Positions 1 to 11,502 of a stretch of DNA of 64,000 bases are shown one piece after another (the first letter of the stretch is position 1; each line of letters starts with the position of its first letter). Source of the DNA: Ailanthus altissimus (taxonomy: Eukaryota; Streptophyta; Magnoliopsida; Sapindales; Simaroubaceae); the NCBI GenBank assembly GCA_946807835.1, contig OX327706.1, positions 21,689,001-21,753,000 of the forward strand, given 5' to 3'. A program made the position numbers and the translations under genes. A model generated the notes under the pieces. That model saw only the letters and a list, made by a program, of their open reading frames with translations, was not told the origin of the DNA and ran no database searches.

Positions 1-168
1 CTTGTATTCTCTATTTTTAGTAGTAAAAGATTCTTCTGTCTTTAACCGTGGACCTGGGCTAAAAGTCGAACCCCGTAAACTCTTGTATTTTATCTTATTT
101 TTATTTTTATTATTTTTACTCAATTTCGTTTTAACTGCAACCCTACATCACCCATCAATTTCCTAACA
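1..168 (+). repeat. 5' LTR, 3' part only
   Basis: This matches the last ~168 bases of the LTR at 4324-4766 and ends in CTAACA at 163-168, directly before the primer-binding site. It carries the U5-type word CGAACCCCGTAAAC seen in other copia LTRs of this window. Confidence 0.85.
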
Positions 169-322
169 ATGGTATTAAAACTTCTAGTTTAATGAGGGTA
201 TTATTCACATATACTGGCACTATTTATATATATAGTTACTGTTTACGTATAAGGATACTGTTCATACATATAATTACTATTCATATAAAACAGTAGGAGT
301 TGATCCTAGCAGAAAATAGTCC

Positions 323-3300
323 ATGGTGAAAATCAATTACGACAAAATACGAAGTTTAAAAATTCAATGGAGGTAAATTTACATTGTGGAAAATGAAAAT
401 AAATGCGATTTAAAAGAAAAATAAGTAGTTAGAAGAAATTGATGAAAGGTCCACTGGTATCACTGATGATATAAAATAGAATGAGATTGACAGTAATGTA
501 GTTGCTGATCTGCATCTAGCACTTACTGATAATGTGCTATCCAGTGTGCCAGAAAAGAAGAGAGCAAAAGAGATCTGAGATACTCTTATACTTTGCACAA
601 CAATATCTTCTTAAAAATGAGATTGTACACCCTTCAAATGGCAGAATCCACTTCAGTGACAGAGTACATCAACACATTAAATACTCTATTTTCTCAACTC
701 ACTTCCTTGGGGCATAAAATAGAGTCAGGTGAACATACAAAGATTTTACTTCAAAGTCTACCTGATTCAGATGATCAACTCATCATCAATTTGATAAATA
801 ACATCCTAAAGGAATTTTTAGTCTTTGATGATGTTACAGCTGCTGTACTTAGAGAAGAACGAAGACGAAAAAATAAAGTAGACAAATATGAATGTTCGCA
901 TCAAGCAGAAGCTTTGACAATAATGAGAGGTAGGTCAACAGAACGTGGCCTCAGAAGGAATCAAAATCATAGTAAACTAAAATCCATAAGTAAGAAGAAC
1001 GTCAAGTGCTATCATTGTAGCAAGAAAGGCCATCTGAAGAAGGATTGTTGGGGATTGAAGAAAAGTGCATAGGACAAACCTCAAGGGAATATTCCAAGCA
1101 CCTCAGATGATGGTGAAACTTTATACAACGAGGCAGCAACAGTTGTTGAAAGTAGAAAATGGTTTTCTGATGTATGGCTCATAGATTCTAGAGCTACATG
1201 GCACATAACCCTTAAAAGAGAATGGTTCCATTAATATGAACCTACCTCTGGAGGGTTTATATATATAAAGAGTGATCATGCTTTGAAAATTGCTAGAATA
1301 TGATTCATTAAGATTAAGATGTAGGATGGTACTGTTCATATTATCTAGGAGGTGCGATATGTGAAAGGCCTCAAGAATAAATTTTTTTCATTAGGACAAT
1401 TAGATAACACTGGGTGTAAGACCCAAATTGAAAATGGGACCATGAAAATTCTCAAATGAGCGCTTGTAGTAATAAAGACAAAAAAAGTTGCTGCAAATTT
1501 GTACATGCTTAATGGAGAAACACTGCAAGAATGAGATGCATCTGTTGTATCAACTAGTTTAGCAGAAGAGTCAACGATAATGCAGCATCGCAAACTGGGT
1601 CATATATTAGAACGAGGTTTGAAGATTCTCTATAATCAAAATTTACTTCCTGGGCTCAAATCGATTAATTTACCTTTCTATAAGCACTATGTCACAAGTA
1701 AGCAACATAGATTAAAGTTCAGCACATCTAGTTCTAGAGGTAAAGAAATTATAGAATTGATCCACTCTGATATTTGGCAAACACCGGTGATGTCCTTAGG
1801 GGGAGCGAGATATTTTGTACCATTCATAGATGATTACTTCAGGAGATATTGAGTGTATCCAATCAAGAAGAAGTCATATGTGTTTGAAGCTTTCAGAATA
1901 TTCAGAGCGCGTGTAGAACTTGAATCAGAAAAGAAGATCAAGTGTTTAAGGACAAATAATAGAGAAGAATATATTGGTAAGGATTTTATTACATTCTATC
2001 AACAAGAAGGCATCAAGCGACAATTCAGTACAGCTTACACCCCTCAGCAAAATGGAGTAGTAGAGCGGATGAACAGAACTTTGTTAGAGAGAACAAGAAC
2101 TATGTTGAGAACTGTAGGTTTAGCCAAGACATTATGGGTAGAAGCAGTCAAAACCATCTGTTATATGGTAAATCAATCACCATCAATAGCAATCGAGTTA
2201 AAGACACCGATAGAGATGTGGATTGAGAAATCAGTTGATTATTCTCACCTTCATACATTTGAAAGTCCTGTGTACGTGATATACAATCCCCAAGAAACAA
2301 CGAAGCTGGATCCAAAATCCAGAAAATACATTTTCTTGGGATATGCTGATGGAGTCAAAGGTTATCGCCTGTGGGATCCCACTGCCCACAAGGTCGTCAT
2401 CAACAGAGATGTGATATTTGCAGAAGATAAATTGCAAAGGAATGATGAAGATGATAGCACTGTAAAGAAAAATTCAGAGACTATAACGGTACAAATGAAA
2501 AATAATAAAGTACAAGAAGATTTAGATTCTTCTGAAGCAGCATCAGAGCACGAAAAATAAGAACCAGTAAAGTCTGAGGCTACAGATGATCGTCGATCAA
2601 CTCGTGAGAGATGACTACCAACATGGCACTCGGAATATGTCATAAAGGCTCATGTTGCATACTGCCTTCTAACAGAGGATGGAGAGCCAACAACTTTCCA
2701 GGAGACTTCTAAAAGTCAAGATGTTTCTCTATGGATGACAGCAATGCAAGAAGAAATTGAAGCCTTGTATAAGAACAAAACATGGGAGCTGGTTGCACTA
2801 CCATGCGGAAGAAAAGCCATTGGTAACAAATGGTCTACAAGATCAAATGGGGTGACAATGACCAAGTGGAGTGGTATCGTGCAAGATTGGTGGTGAAAGG
2901 TTATGCTCAGAAAGAAGATATTGACTTTAATAAGATATATTCCCCTGTGGTTTGACTCATGACAATCAGAATAGTCCTGACAATGTATGCTACATTTGAC
3001 TTACATCTAGAACAGCTAGATGTGAAGACAGCTTTTCTTCATGGAGAACTTGAAGAAGAAATTTATATGCTCCAACCAGAAAGTTTTAAAGAATAAGGAA
3101 AAGAGAACTTGGTTTGTAGGTTGAACAAATCTTTATACGATCTCAAATAGGCGCTGAGATGTTGGTGCAAGAGATTTGATTCCTATATCATCAGTCTTTG
3201 ATACAACAAACTTAGTTCAGACCATTGTACATACTACAAAAAGTTTGAAGATGATAACAATTTCATTATTTTGCTGTTGTAGGTGGATGACATGTTGGTG

Positions 3301-4215
3301 GCAAGCCCCAACAAAGATCGAGTCAAAGAATTGAAGGCACAGTTGGTTAGAGAATTTGATATAAAGGACTTGGGACCAGCAAATAAGATTTTAGGAATAC
3401 AAATTCACCGAGACAGAAATAACAGGAAGATTTAGCTTTCTCAAAAGAACTACTTAAAGAAAATCTTGTGGCACTTCAACATACAAGATTGTAAGCCAAT
3501 TAGTAACCCACTCCCTATTAATTTCAATTTATCCTCTAAGATGTGTCATAGCAAGGAAGCAGAGAGGAATGAGATGTCTGGAGTACCGTATGCATCAGCA
3601 GTGAAAAGTTTAATGTTCGCTGTGATTTATACCAAACCAGACATTGCACAAGTAGCGAGAGCAATTAGTAGATACATGGCGAATCCTGGTAAAAAGCATT
3701 GGGGTTGTGTCAGGAGAATCTTTAGATACATTAAGGGTACCTCAGATGTTGCTTTATGTTACGAAGGATCAGATTTTTATTGTTAAGGGCTATGTGGATT
3801 TAGATTTTGCAAGAGACCTTGATAAAAGAAAATCTACTACTGGCTATGTGTTTAAACTTGTAGGAGGAGCTGTAAGTTGGGTTTCGAAACTACAAACTAT
3901 TGTGGCATTATCTACTACAGAAGTAGAATACATAGCAGCTACACAAGCTTGGAATGGAGTAATTTGGATACAAAGATTACTGGGGGAGCTCGGGCACAAG
4001 TAAGAGAAAGTTCAATTATTTTGTGACAGTCATAGTGCCTTATACATTGTAAGGAATCCAGCTTTTTATTCAATAACAAAGCACATAGGTGTTCAATATC
4101 ACTTTATTCGAGAAGTAGTAAAAGATGAAAGTATGGATATAAAAAAAAGTTTACAGATGATAACCTAGCAGATGTGTTGACCAAGCCCACCAATACCAAC
4201 AAGTTTGTATGGTGC
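323..4215 (+). pseudogene. Copia gag-pol polyprotein pseudogene
   Basis: Recognisable blocks are spread over all three frames. The gag start region carries an LWKMK motif (about 351-420). The CCHC zinc knuckle CYHCSKKGHLKKDC is near 1007-1048. The protease active site reads DSRATWH instead of DSGATWH (about 1180-1205). Next come GAG-pre-integrase with KLGH (1580 on), integrase with HSDIW and TPQQNGVVER (1740-2110), reverse transcriptase with a VDDML motif (about 3280-3300), and RNase H with STTEVEYIA (3780-4010). In-frame stops and frameshifts occur throughout, for example TGA at 1851, so no full-length product is possible. The altered protease motif would inactivate the enzyme even without the stops. 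Confidence 0.88.
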
Positions 4216-4328
4216 AAATCCTTGCATAGCCTAGCAGATACGTAGGCAACGTGACTTTGGCAAAGAAGAAAGAATGGTGTGAAGACTTGATTGATTCTCA
4301 ATCAAATCTCTAAATGGGATAATTGTTA

Positions 4329-4414
4329 GTAGCTGGCACCGCGTGCCAGCTACATAATAATTTGTTGGCACATGGTGCCAGCTACATAATAATTTGCTGG
4401 CACACGGTGCCAGC
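4329..4414. repeat. Tandem palindromic units in LTR U3
   Basis: There are units of 32 bp, each with a hairpin of the form GCTGGCAC-N3-GTGCCAGC followed by TACATAATAATTT. The first has perfect 11-bp arms (4329-4339 with 4343-4353). The third has perfect 8-bp arms (4396-4403 with 4407-4414). The second carries one change in the left arm. Confidence 0.85.
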
Positions 4415-4468
4415 AATTTCGCAATGGTGGACAGCCTTAAAAAGGTTGTCCACATGTTAAACTCTCCC

Positions 4469-4476
4469 TATAAAAT
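4469..4476 (+). promoter_or_regulatory. LTR TATA box
   Basis: TATAAAAT sits about 145 bp into the 3' LTR, after the U3 palindromic repeats. This is the usual position for the retrotransposon promoter. Activity is not known. Confidence 0.55.
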
Positions 4477-4766
4477 GGAGAGCTTAGCAATTCATTGTAT
4501 ATAAATTTTAGATAGTTTTAAAGTTGTGCATTCTTTGAGTGATTTGAGAGAATTAGGTGTATTGAGATTTTAGGTTATAAGGCTAAAACACTACAATACT
4601 TGTATTCTCTATTTCTAGTAGTAAAAGATTTTTATGTCTTCGACCGTGAACGTAAGTTAAAAGCCGAACCACGTAAACTCTTGTGTTTTATCTTATTTTT
4701 ATTTTTATTATTTTTACTCAATTTTATTTTAGCTGCGACCCTGCATCACTTCTCAATTTTCTAACA

Positions 4767-5308
4767 AAAAAGGTAAATGTTTAGGAAAAATAATTAAGAG
4801 CTGTGGAGGAAAGTGAGATGTCATCAAAATAGTTGGAGAGGTGGAGAGAGATGAGATAGTTAAAGGGCTTTGAGGAGTCACAATTAACCGAGCGTCGCAG
4901 CGGCCAATTGTGACCGCTACTGTAACAACCATTCTTATTAATATTTTGCTACCCTTAAGTCTCTCTTTTACGAGTGTTTGGTCTCGACAAATTTAGAGTT
5001 TTTAAAAAGAAAGAAAAAAAAATTAAGATTTTAAAAATGGGTTGTTTGGACATGATATAAAGGTGTTTGAACATGACAAAAGGTGATTGGTTAACAACGG
5101 AATAAAATTGAGATGATTTTACTATTTTTTTTTGTTAACCTTGATAAATATTTTTTAATAGTAGAATATTATTGTTAACTTTTTAAATATCTAGATGTTA
5201 CAAAAATTAAATCTTGCCTCAAGAGTATTTAAGATAATATATATTTTTTAATATAATATTATAAAATACAATTCAAATCTTTTCTTGACTTTTTATATAA
5301 GTGATTTA
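4767..5308. other. Intergenic DNA, no gene seen
   Basis: This is AT-rich sequence with one GC-rich word (AGCGTCGCAGCGGCC at 4891-4905) like those in the U3 parts of other LTRs here. It may be the remnant of another LTR. No coding potential is visible. Confidence 0.6.
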
Positions 5309-6038
5309 AGGCTGTTTGGTTGAACTTTTCAAATAAAAATTTTGAAAGTAAAGTTTTTAAGAAAAATTCATTAATCGTTTTGTTGTTAATTAAAAAAATT
5401 CTTTTAAAGTATTAGATCGTTTGATTATACATTGTTAAATGTGTTTATCTGTTATTAAATGACAAAAAATGACACTTAATAAAATTTATATTCAAATTGT
5501 AAATAATTTGATATTTTTTATATATAAGTTTAAATTTGTCATGTATTTTCTCAAATTTAATTTATTAAAAAATAATAATTAAGTAAAATCAATACATAAT
5601 AATCAATAAATCAATATAAATTATTGTATTTTATACAAAAATTAAAATAAAATAATATTTTTTTATTTAAAAAATAAAATATCAACAATTGATTTTTATA
5701 GATTCTTATAAAAATATAACAGTTGCAGAGATATGGAGAATTAGAGGTATAATAACTTTAAAAAAAATCTTAAAATATATTAGTTGAATAGGGTTCGTTT
5801 TTATTAAAAGTATAATATATAAATAAAAAAAATATTATTATAGTATATATGATATTACACAAATATTAAAAAAAATTCTAAAAGTTCTACTCTTAAAATT
5901 TAAACTTTTAAAAATAGAGTTAAAATAATTTTTTTAATCTTCAAAAACCCTACTCTAATTGTAAACAAATGTCATTAAAAAAAAATTGATATTAAAAAAA
6001 TTATTTTAACTAATAAAAAAAACCAACCAAACAAGCAT
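5309..6038. mobile_element. Tourist-like MITE candidate (PIF/Harbinger type)
   Basis: The ends are imperfect inverted repeats: AGGCTGTTTGGTTG at the left, and ATGCTTGTTTGGTTGG read inward from the right. Both are flanked by TTA (5306-5308 and 6039-6041), the target duplication expected for PIF/Harbinger elements. The 730-bp interior is AT-rich and non-coding. Confidence 0.5.
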
Positions 6039-7018
6039 TTAATTTGCGCATCATTTAAAAAAGAATCTACCAATTAATGTCTTCACCGTATTTACAAGGA
6101 CAATAGCTTATATACCTTCCAAGAAAAATAAGGTCCGGATGAGATTTTCAAATTGTTGGGATATATTTTTATCTCTACCCTAAAATTTAATTATTTTTAT
6201 TTTTATATAAACAAATTTCTAAATAACGACTTTTTTTACAGAATTTTTTAAATTAAATATTGAAGACAATAGTCAATATTCGAAAGTTAAATAAATAAGT
6301 CACATAAAAAAAACCCCTTAATGCAACTAGTTATGGATTTAAATTCAAAACGGGTCTCTTTTATAAAAGAAGGGGAAAAAAAAGATACATAGTTAATATC
6401 AAATGTATTTTTTGGATATTAAAAAATTGGAACAATGTTATATTGCATCTTGAATTTTACAAATGTTAATTTTAAAGTATTTATTTTTTGTTTTAAAATT
6501 ATTTTTAAAAAATATTATGAAAATATAACTTAAATTTTTCCTTGGGTCTTATGTAATTGGTTTAACCTTATAATTTTGTTATCACTTTAAAAAAAAAATA
6601 TTAATTAAAGTAACTAACAGCTTAACACATCTAAAAATATTACTTACATATCAATTTAAAGTATCAATTAAAAAAAAATACAAGAGAAAATATAATGATA
6701 TTATATTATTTTCTAACAAGTTGTATTCTGTTAGGAAATAACAACCAACTAAATTGTAAATCAAAATATTTACGTTTTATATTTTGCAATACAAAATATT
6801 ATCATTTGGGTAAACAGTTAACACTAAACAGTCATCAACCATTTGGAATATAAATCACATTCGGGCTCAGATTCAGACTTGAATATTAATTTAAAGTCAA
6901 TAAATTAATTTAGGCATCAAACAAATCTGGATTAACTTGAATTAAAAACTTTTAAAACAAATAACATTATATTACATCTTAAAATTTGTCAAGATTCTCT
7001 AATTTTAAATCATGGAAT
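6039..7018. other. Intergenic AT-rich DNA
   Basis: There is no gene, RNA or recognisable repeat end in this stretch. It lies between the MITE candidate and the left end of a decayed copia element. Confidence 0.6.
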
Positions 7019-7670
7019 TGCCGAAAAAGATCACAAAAAGACTACATAGTGGAAATATTCGTTTTTTTTTATTGTATTATTAAAATGGGTTATGTATCAC
7101 TACAATTAATAAAATTAATAATACCACAATATTAAATCACAATCAATCGCAATAGAATACTAAATTTTTACTTAAAAATATTCAAATTAAAAAAAAACCA
7201 CAAAACTATAATTTGATTCTAATTTTCATCATGAAATAATAATGAGATTATAACAATATTCTCTCTAAAAATACACTAGAGGTCACTCACAATATCAAAA
7301 ATATTAATTTTGGTTAAAGTGTATCAAATATAATAAATTTATTTTATACATGTATTTAATAAATTTAACAATAATAAAGACTAAAGTAAAATTTAGCACT
7401 AGTAAATGGGTAAATCAAAATGTTGAAAACCCACTTTCAAAAGTTGTATACAATCAAAGTCAATCTACCACCTAAACATCAAAGCCAGGATTAAGAACTT
7501 GGCCCTTCTCAAGCTTTTTCTCTCTTTCTGATCATCACCTTTGTTTTTTTTTTCATTTTAAACCTTGTATATAATTTCAATAAGATTTATCAATTTTCTT
7601 CTCTTAGTAAAAGTACTTGAATTTTTACTTATTTGTTGGGCCAACTCATATAATATAGATCCATCCAACA
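7019..7670 (-). repeat. 3' LTR of minus-strand copia
   Basis: Read on the minus strand it starts TGTTGGATGG and ends in GGCA. It lies directly after the polypurine tract. It aligns with 11503-13292, for example over the AAATAATAATGAGATTA block shared by 7234-7250 and the right LTR near 12847. Confidence 0.8.
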
Positions 7671-7683
7671 AATATCCTCCTAT
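7671..7683 (-). promoter_or_regulatory. Polypurine tract
   Basis: The minus strand reads ATAGGAGGATATT immediately before the LTR start. This is the expected plus-strand primer position for a copia element. Confidence 0.65.
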
Positions 7684-7699
7684 TCTTAATGTGAAAGAC

Positions 7700-10600
7700 T
7701 TCACCAAGTCTGCTTTTCTTTTATAAATTTGAAGCTTCTCATTAAATAATGACTTAGTTATCGTGTCAAATCTATTATTAATTGTATGTATCTTTTAAGT
7801 TATATTAATTTTGATTCTACCACTACACTCACTAAATGATATCGACATCAATATATTTAGACAATGAGTAAAATATTGGGCTATTCGCCAAGTAAATGGC
7901 ACTTTGACTATTAGATTAGACAATGTAGTTTGCTCACATTTTTTATCCACAAGGTTTATTTACAATCTTCAATAACTGTACTATTCTTAACTTATGTAGT
8001 TTACAAAGCAACACATTTTAAAGTCTCGATTGTCATGACACAACTCCCCATGCAAAGGTAATTAGATATCATAATATAAACTTCCTAAAATTCACATCTA
8101 CTACCATATTTACATTTGTGTACCCCAACAATACAAGTTTTTCACCACCAAAACACAAAAATATATTTGAGGCGTTGCTAAGATATTTGAAAATCCACTT
8201 TAATGTTGTCCAGTGTTCTTTACATAAATTAGAGAGAAACAAATTGATGATTCTAACTACGTAGGCAATATCTGACATAGTGCATACCATGACATACATT
8301 AAATTAACAACAGTTTATGCATAAGGTGTTGCACTCATTTATTTATTTTCTTTCTTAAATTTAGAACATTACTTGGAATTAAGCTTGAAATAACACGTAA
8401 GTGGTGAAAAAACTTATTTTTGCCTTGCCTATATTAAATCTTCTAAGAACCCTCTTAATGTATTTTTCTTGAGAAAACTATAACTTTTTATTTTTTGTCA
8501 CAAGAGATCTTCATGCCAATGAATTATTTTGCATATTCTAAATCTTTCATATCAAATGACTTACTGAGTTCTTTATTCAACACTTAAATTTTTATAACAC
8601 CATGGATAATAATCAACATGTCATCCATATAAAGCAAGAGAATAATCTCTCAATAATCTTGTTGGTCTATGGATCATCATCGACAAATCTCTTCATAAAA
8701 GCACAATGGTCAAATGTAGTCCTATTGAAACCATAATTTTCCATGAAAGAATCAAATTTCTTATACCATTGTCTTGGTTTCTACCCATACAAATTTTTTT
8801 TCAACTTGCACACAAGATTTTTATTGCCTTCGACTCTGAATCCCTTAGTCTGCTCCATGTAGGTTTCATTATTTAAATCACCATGAAATAAAAAGTTGTC
8901 TTTATATGAAGCTACTCAATCTTTAAGTTTACACATGTTGTTAAACCAAGAACAATTGGGATAGAGGACATCTTCACTGCAAGAGAAAAAATTTCTTCAA
9001 AGCTAATTGCTCTTTTGACCAAACTATTTCACATCTAATCTAGCATTGTATCTTAGTTGTGAGTTATTTTCAATCTTCAACCTATAAACCCATTTGTTCT
9101 TTGGAGTTCTTTTTTACTCTTATACAGTTTTAATAACTCATAAGTGTGGTTCTCGTTAAGGATTTTATCTATTTTGTATAGCTTTAAACCAGTCATTCTT
9201 ACATTTGTGAGACATGATGTCTTAAAAGTTTTCAGGCTCTACTTTATCTGTAAGTATCACATACTCGTACAACAAGATATTTAAAAAAGTGATGGTGTTC
9301 TCTCATGGATCTTCTCAATTGAGGCTCTATTGGTGAATCAAATAGTGAAAGAGCTTGCTCAAATTGTTATGCTAGACAAACATCATCTATATCATCAAGA
9401 TCATCTTGTGTATCTCTCTCATAATCATCATGAACTATAGGTGGAGGAACTAATATAGAAGTGTCAATAATAAAAATCTCATCAAATTCATAGACATTTC
9501 ATTTTTCTCTACATTATCAACTATATGATCTTTAAGAAATATGACATCTCTACTTCTGATGATTCTATGACTCGCTGAATTTTATAATTTGTACCAAAAA
9601 TTTTTATGTGCATAACCCTAAAAAATACACTCTATAACATTGTTGTCAAGATTCAATCTCTTATCTTTAAGAATATAAAAAAATTCCTTGTAACCAAACA
9701 CTTTCAAGTATTTATATAAAACATATTTTCCTCTTCAAACTCTCTTAGACACATCATCATCTAAAGGAGTTAAACGAGAAAGGTAAAGCAAATCAACTAC
9801 AGTCCGTATAGGCTCACCTTAAAAGTAAACTTAATTGTTAATTTATGTTTATTTTAATTAATTGTTAATTGAAATTAACTTAACATTGGTTAATTATTAG
9901 CCATAAGGTTAGGTTAAAGTGAAATTAAACCTAAATGAAATGCAAATAAATTTAAAATTAAATACATTTGTATACAATGGTTAAATGAAATGAAATTTGA
10001 TACATTTTTGCATTTAAAATGGCCGACCAATTTTTAAGAGAAAAAGAAAAGTGTTTATTGAAAATTTTTTTTGAGAAAAAAATGTTTATTGATTTTGGTC
10101 TTCAAGAGTTAATTTTTCATATATCTTCCTTTCAATTTAAGCTATTCATTGTAATAACAAATAGATTTGTTTTAATTATTCAAGTGCTGATCAATAGTAA
10201 TAACAAATTATTTTCATTAGATTAAGAGTTAATATAAATGGTTTAAGAGTTAAACTAGTGCTGGATTATAGGTTGCTATTATAGGCAATCAAACCCACCT
10301 CTATTAATTGCTAAAATTAACGACGAGTTCATTTTATACGAATTCCAAACAAATTTAATTCAAAAGACTTCAAGGGTTATATTCTTAAATTATATTAATT
10401 TGATTAATATGTATACATTTGTATTTATTATCAATGTTTAGACTTCCGTTGTGTATATATATGTATGTGATGCATATATTTAGATGAGAAACACACACAC
10501 CACGTATGCACTCATAATTTAATCGACACCTAACAATATAAAATGAAGCACCCGAATTAATCACTCAATCATTTGTATGGTGTATAAAATTTATGAAATT

Positions 10601-11170
10601 TTCATCATAAATAACAATCATATCACCATTAGCCATAGTTGCACTGCTATCTTTTTTAATTATTTTATGACTCACCTTTTTCTTTAGCTTGTTTCGTTTT
10701 TCATATTTTACTCTCTCTCTCTTTATATGCTCTATTTTATTACAATGGTAGTACTTAATAGTTTTTCTTCAGGACTTACATCTTCCTTTATAGCTTGCAT
10801 TGCCAGAATTACTACTTTGGCTTCTTTATTGTCTTTCATGCTTTTTTGTAACAAGCGTTTCTATTTTAGAGGAATTCATGCTTGCATTCTTTACTCTGAC
10901 TTCTTCATTTTGCATTCTATCTTTAACCATCTCCATGGTTAGCTTTATATCTCATACTTAATTGTTTATTTACACCATCAATGTCTTCTAACTATCTTGT
11001 AATGAACTAAACAATAACGGTGCTTACAACTCGTCATCTAGTGAAATACTTATAGTTTTCAACTAGTTCACTAAGTCCCGAAACTCATTGGTGTGTTCAA
11101 CAATACCATACCCTTCCTTGTATTTTAAATTTATAAGTTTATTCATTAAATTAGTTTTATTTTATAGTGT
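7700..11170 (-). pseudogene. Copia gag-pol remnants, minus strand
   Basis: Read right to left, the following blocks are visible. A gag segment has the pattern NEFRDLVN-LKTISISLDDE (about 11030-11150), and a worn zinc knuckle (YHCNKIEHIK) is near 10710-10750. The integrase C-terminal block has LKVFGYKEF, a GYAHK-like segment and RDVIF (about 9500-9720). Reverse transcriptase shows NKWVYRLKIE near 9070-9110 and YMDDMLI near 8612-8632. An RNase H proximal block has MVCTMSDIAYVV (8069-8299). Stops and frameshifts are frequent. The integrase core and protease are not recognisable; 9815-10690 holds AT-rich sequence in their place. Confidence 0.75.
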
Positions 11171-11488
11171 AGGCTGCTGTAAATAGACTTAAATTTCTTT
11201 CACATAATATCAATCTTGGTTTTCTTTACCATATTGTGAAACACACTCTAATCTATCAACTGCATATAGTACAAACATATTTTTCTATGTAATTGACTCC
11301 TTATCATTAATTTTTTTTTTAGGTTTTGCATCATCCCTTTCAATGGGCTCATGTATGTCTTTTACATAAAGTAACTATTCTATTATGGATTTTCATATAA
11401 AATAATTTCATACCTTTAATTTAATCATGCATGTTGAATTCTCATATATTTTAATCAACACAAAATTAAACACTTCACACCCTGGTGC

Positions 11489-11500
11489 TCTGATATCATT
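11489..11500 (-). promoter_or_regulatory. tRNA-iMet-type primer-binding site
   Basis: The minus strand reads TGATATCAGAGC, one change from the plant copia consensus TGGTATCAGAGC. It lies two bases from the LTR end. Confidence 0.7.
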
Positions 11501-11502
11501 TG

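Larger units (their letters stand above)
1..4766 (+). mobile_element. Decayed Ty1/copia retrotransposon, 5' end cut by window
   Basis: The end of a 5' LTR (1-168) reappears as the end of the 3' LTR (about 4600-4766). Between them lie copia gag, protease, integrase, reverse transcriptase and RNase H remnants in copia order. A degenerate primer-binding site (TGGTATTAAAAC) starts at 170, directly after the LTR. By eye the two LTR ends differ at roughly 20-25 of 168 positions, so the insertion is old. The target duplication cannot be tested because the 5' boundary is outside the window. Confidence 0.9.
4324..4766 (+). repeat. 3' LTR of the copia element
   Basis: The LTR is bounded by TGTTAG at 4324 and CTAACA ending at 4766. 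U3 contains three tandem 32-bp units built around palindromes (4329-4414). A TATA box (TATAAAAT, 4469-4476) and the CCGAACCACGTAAAC word (about 4665-4680) follow. The degenerate polypurine tract is the AAATGGGATAA just upstream. Confidence 0.85.
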
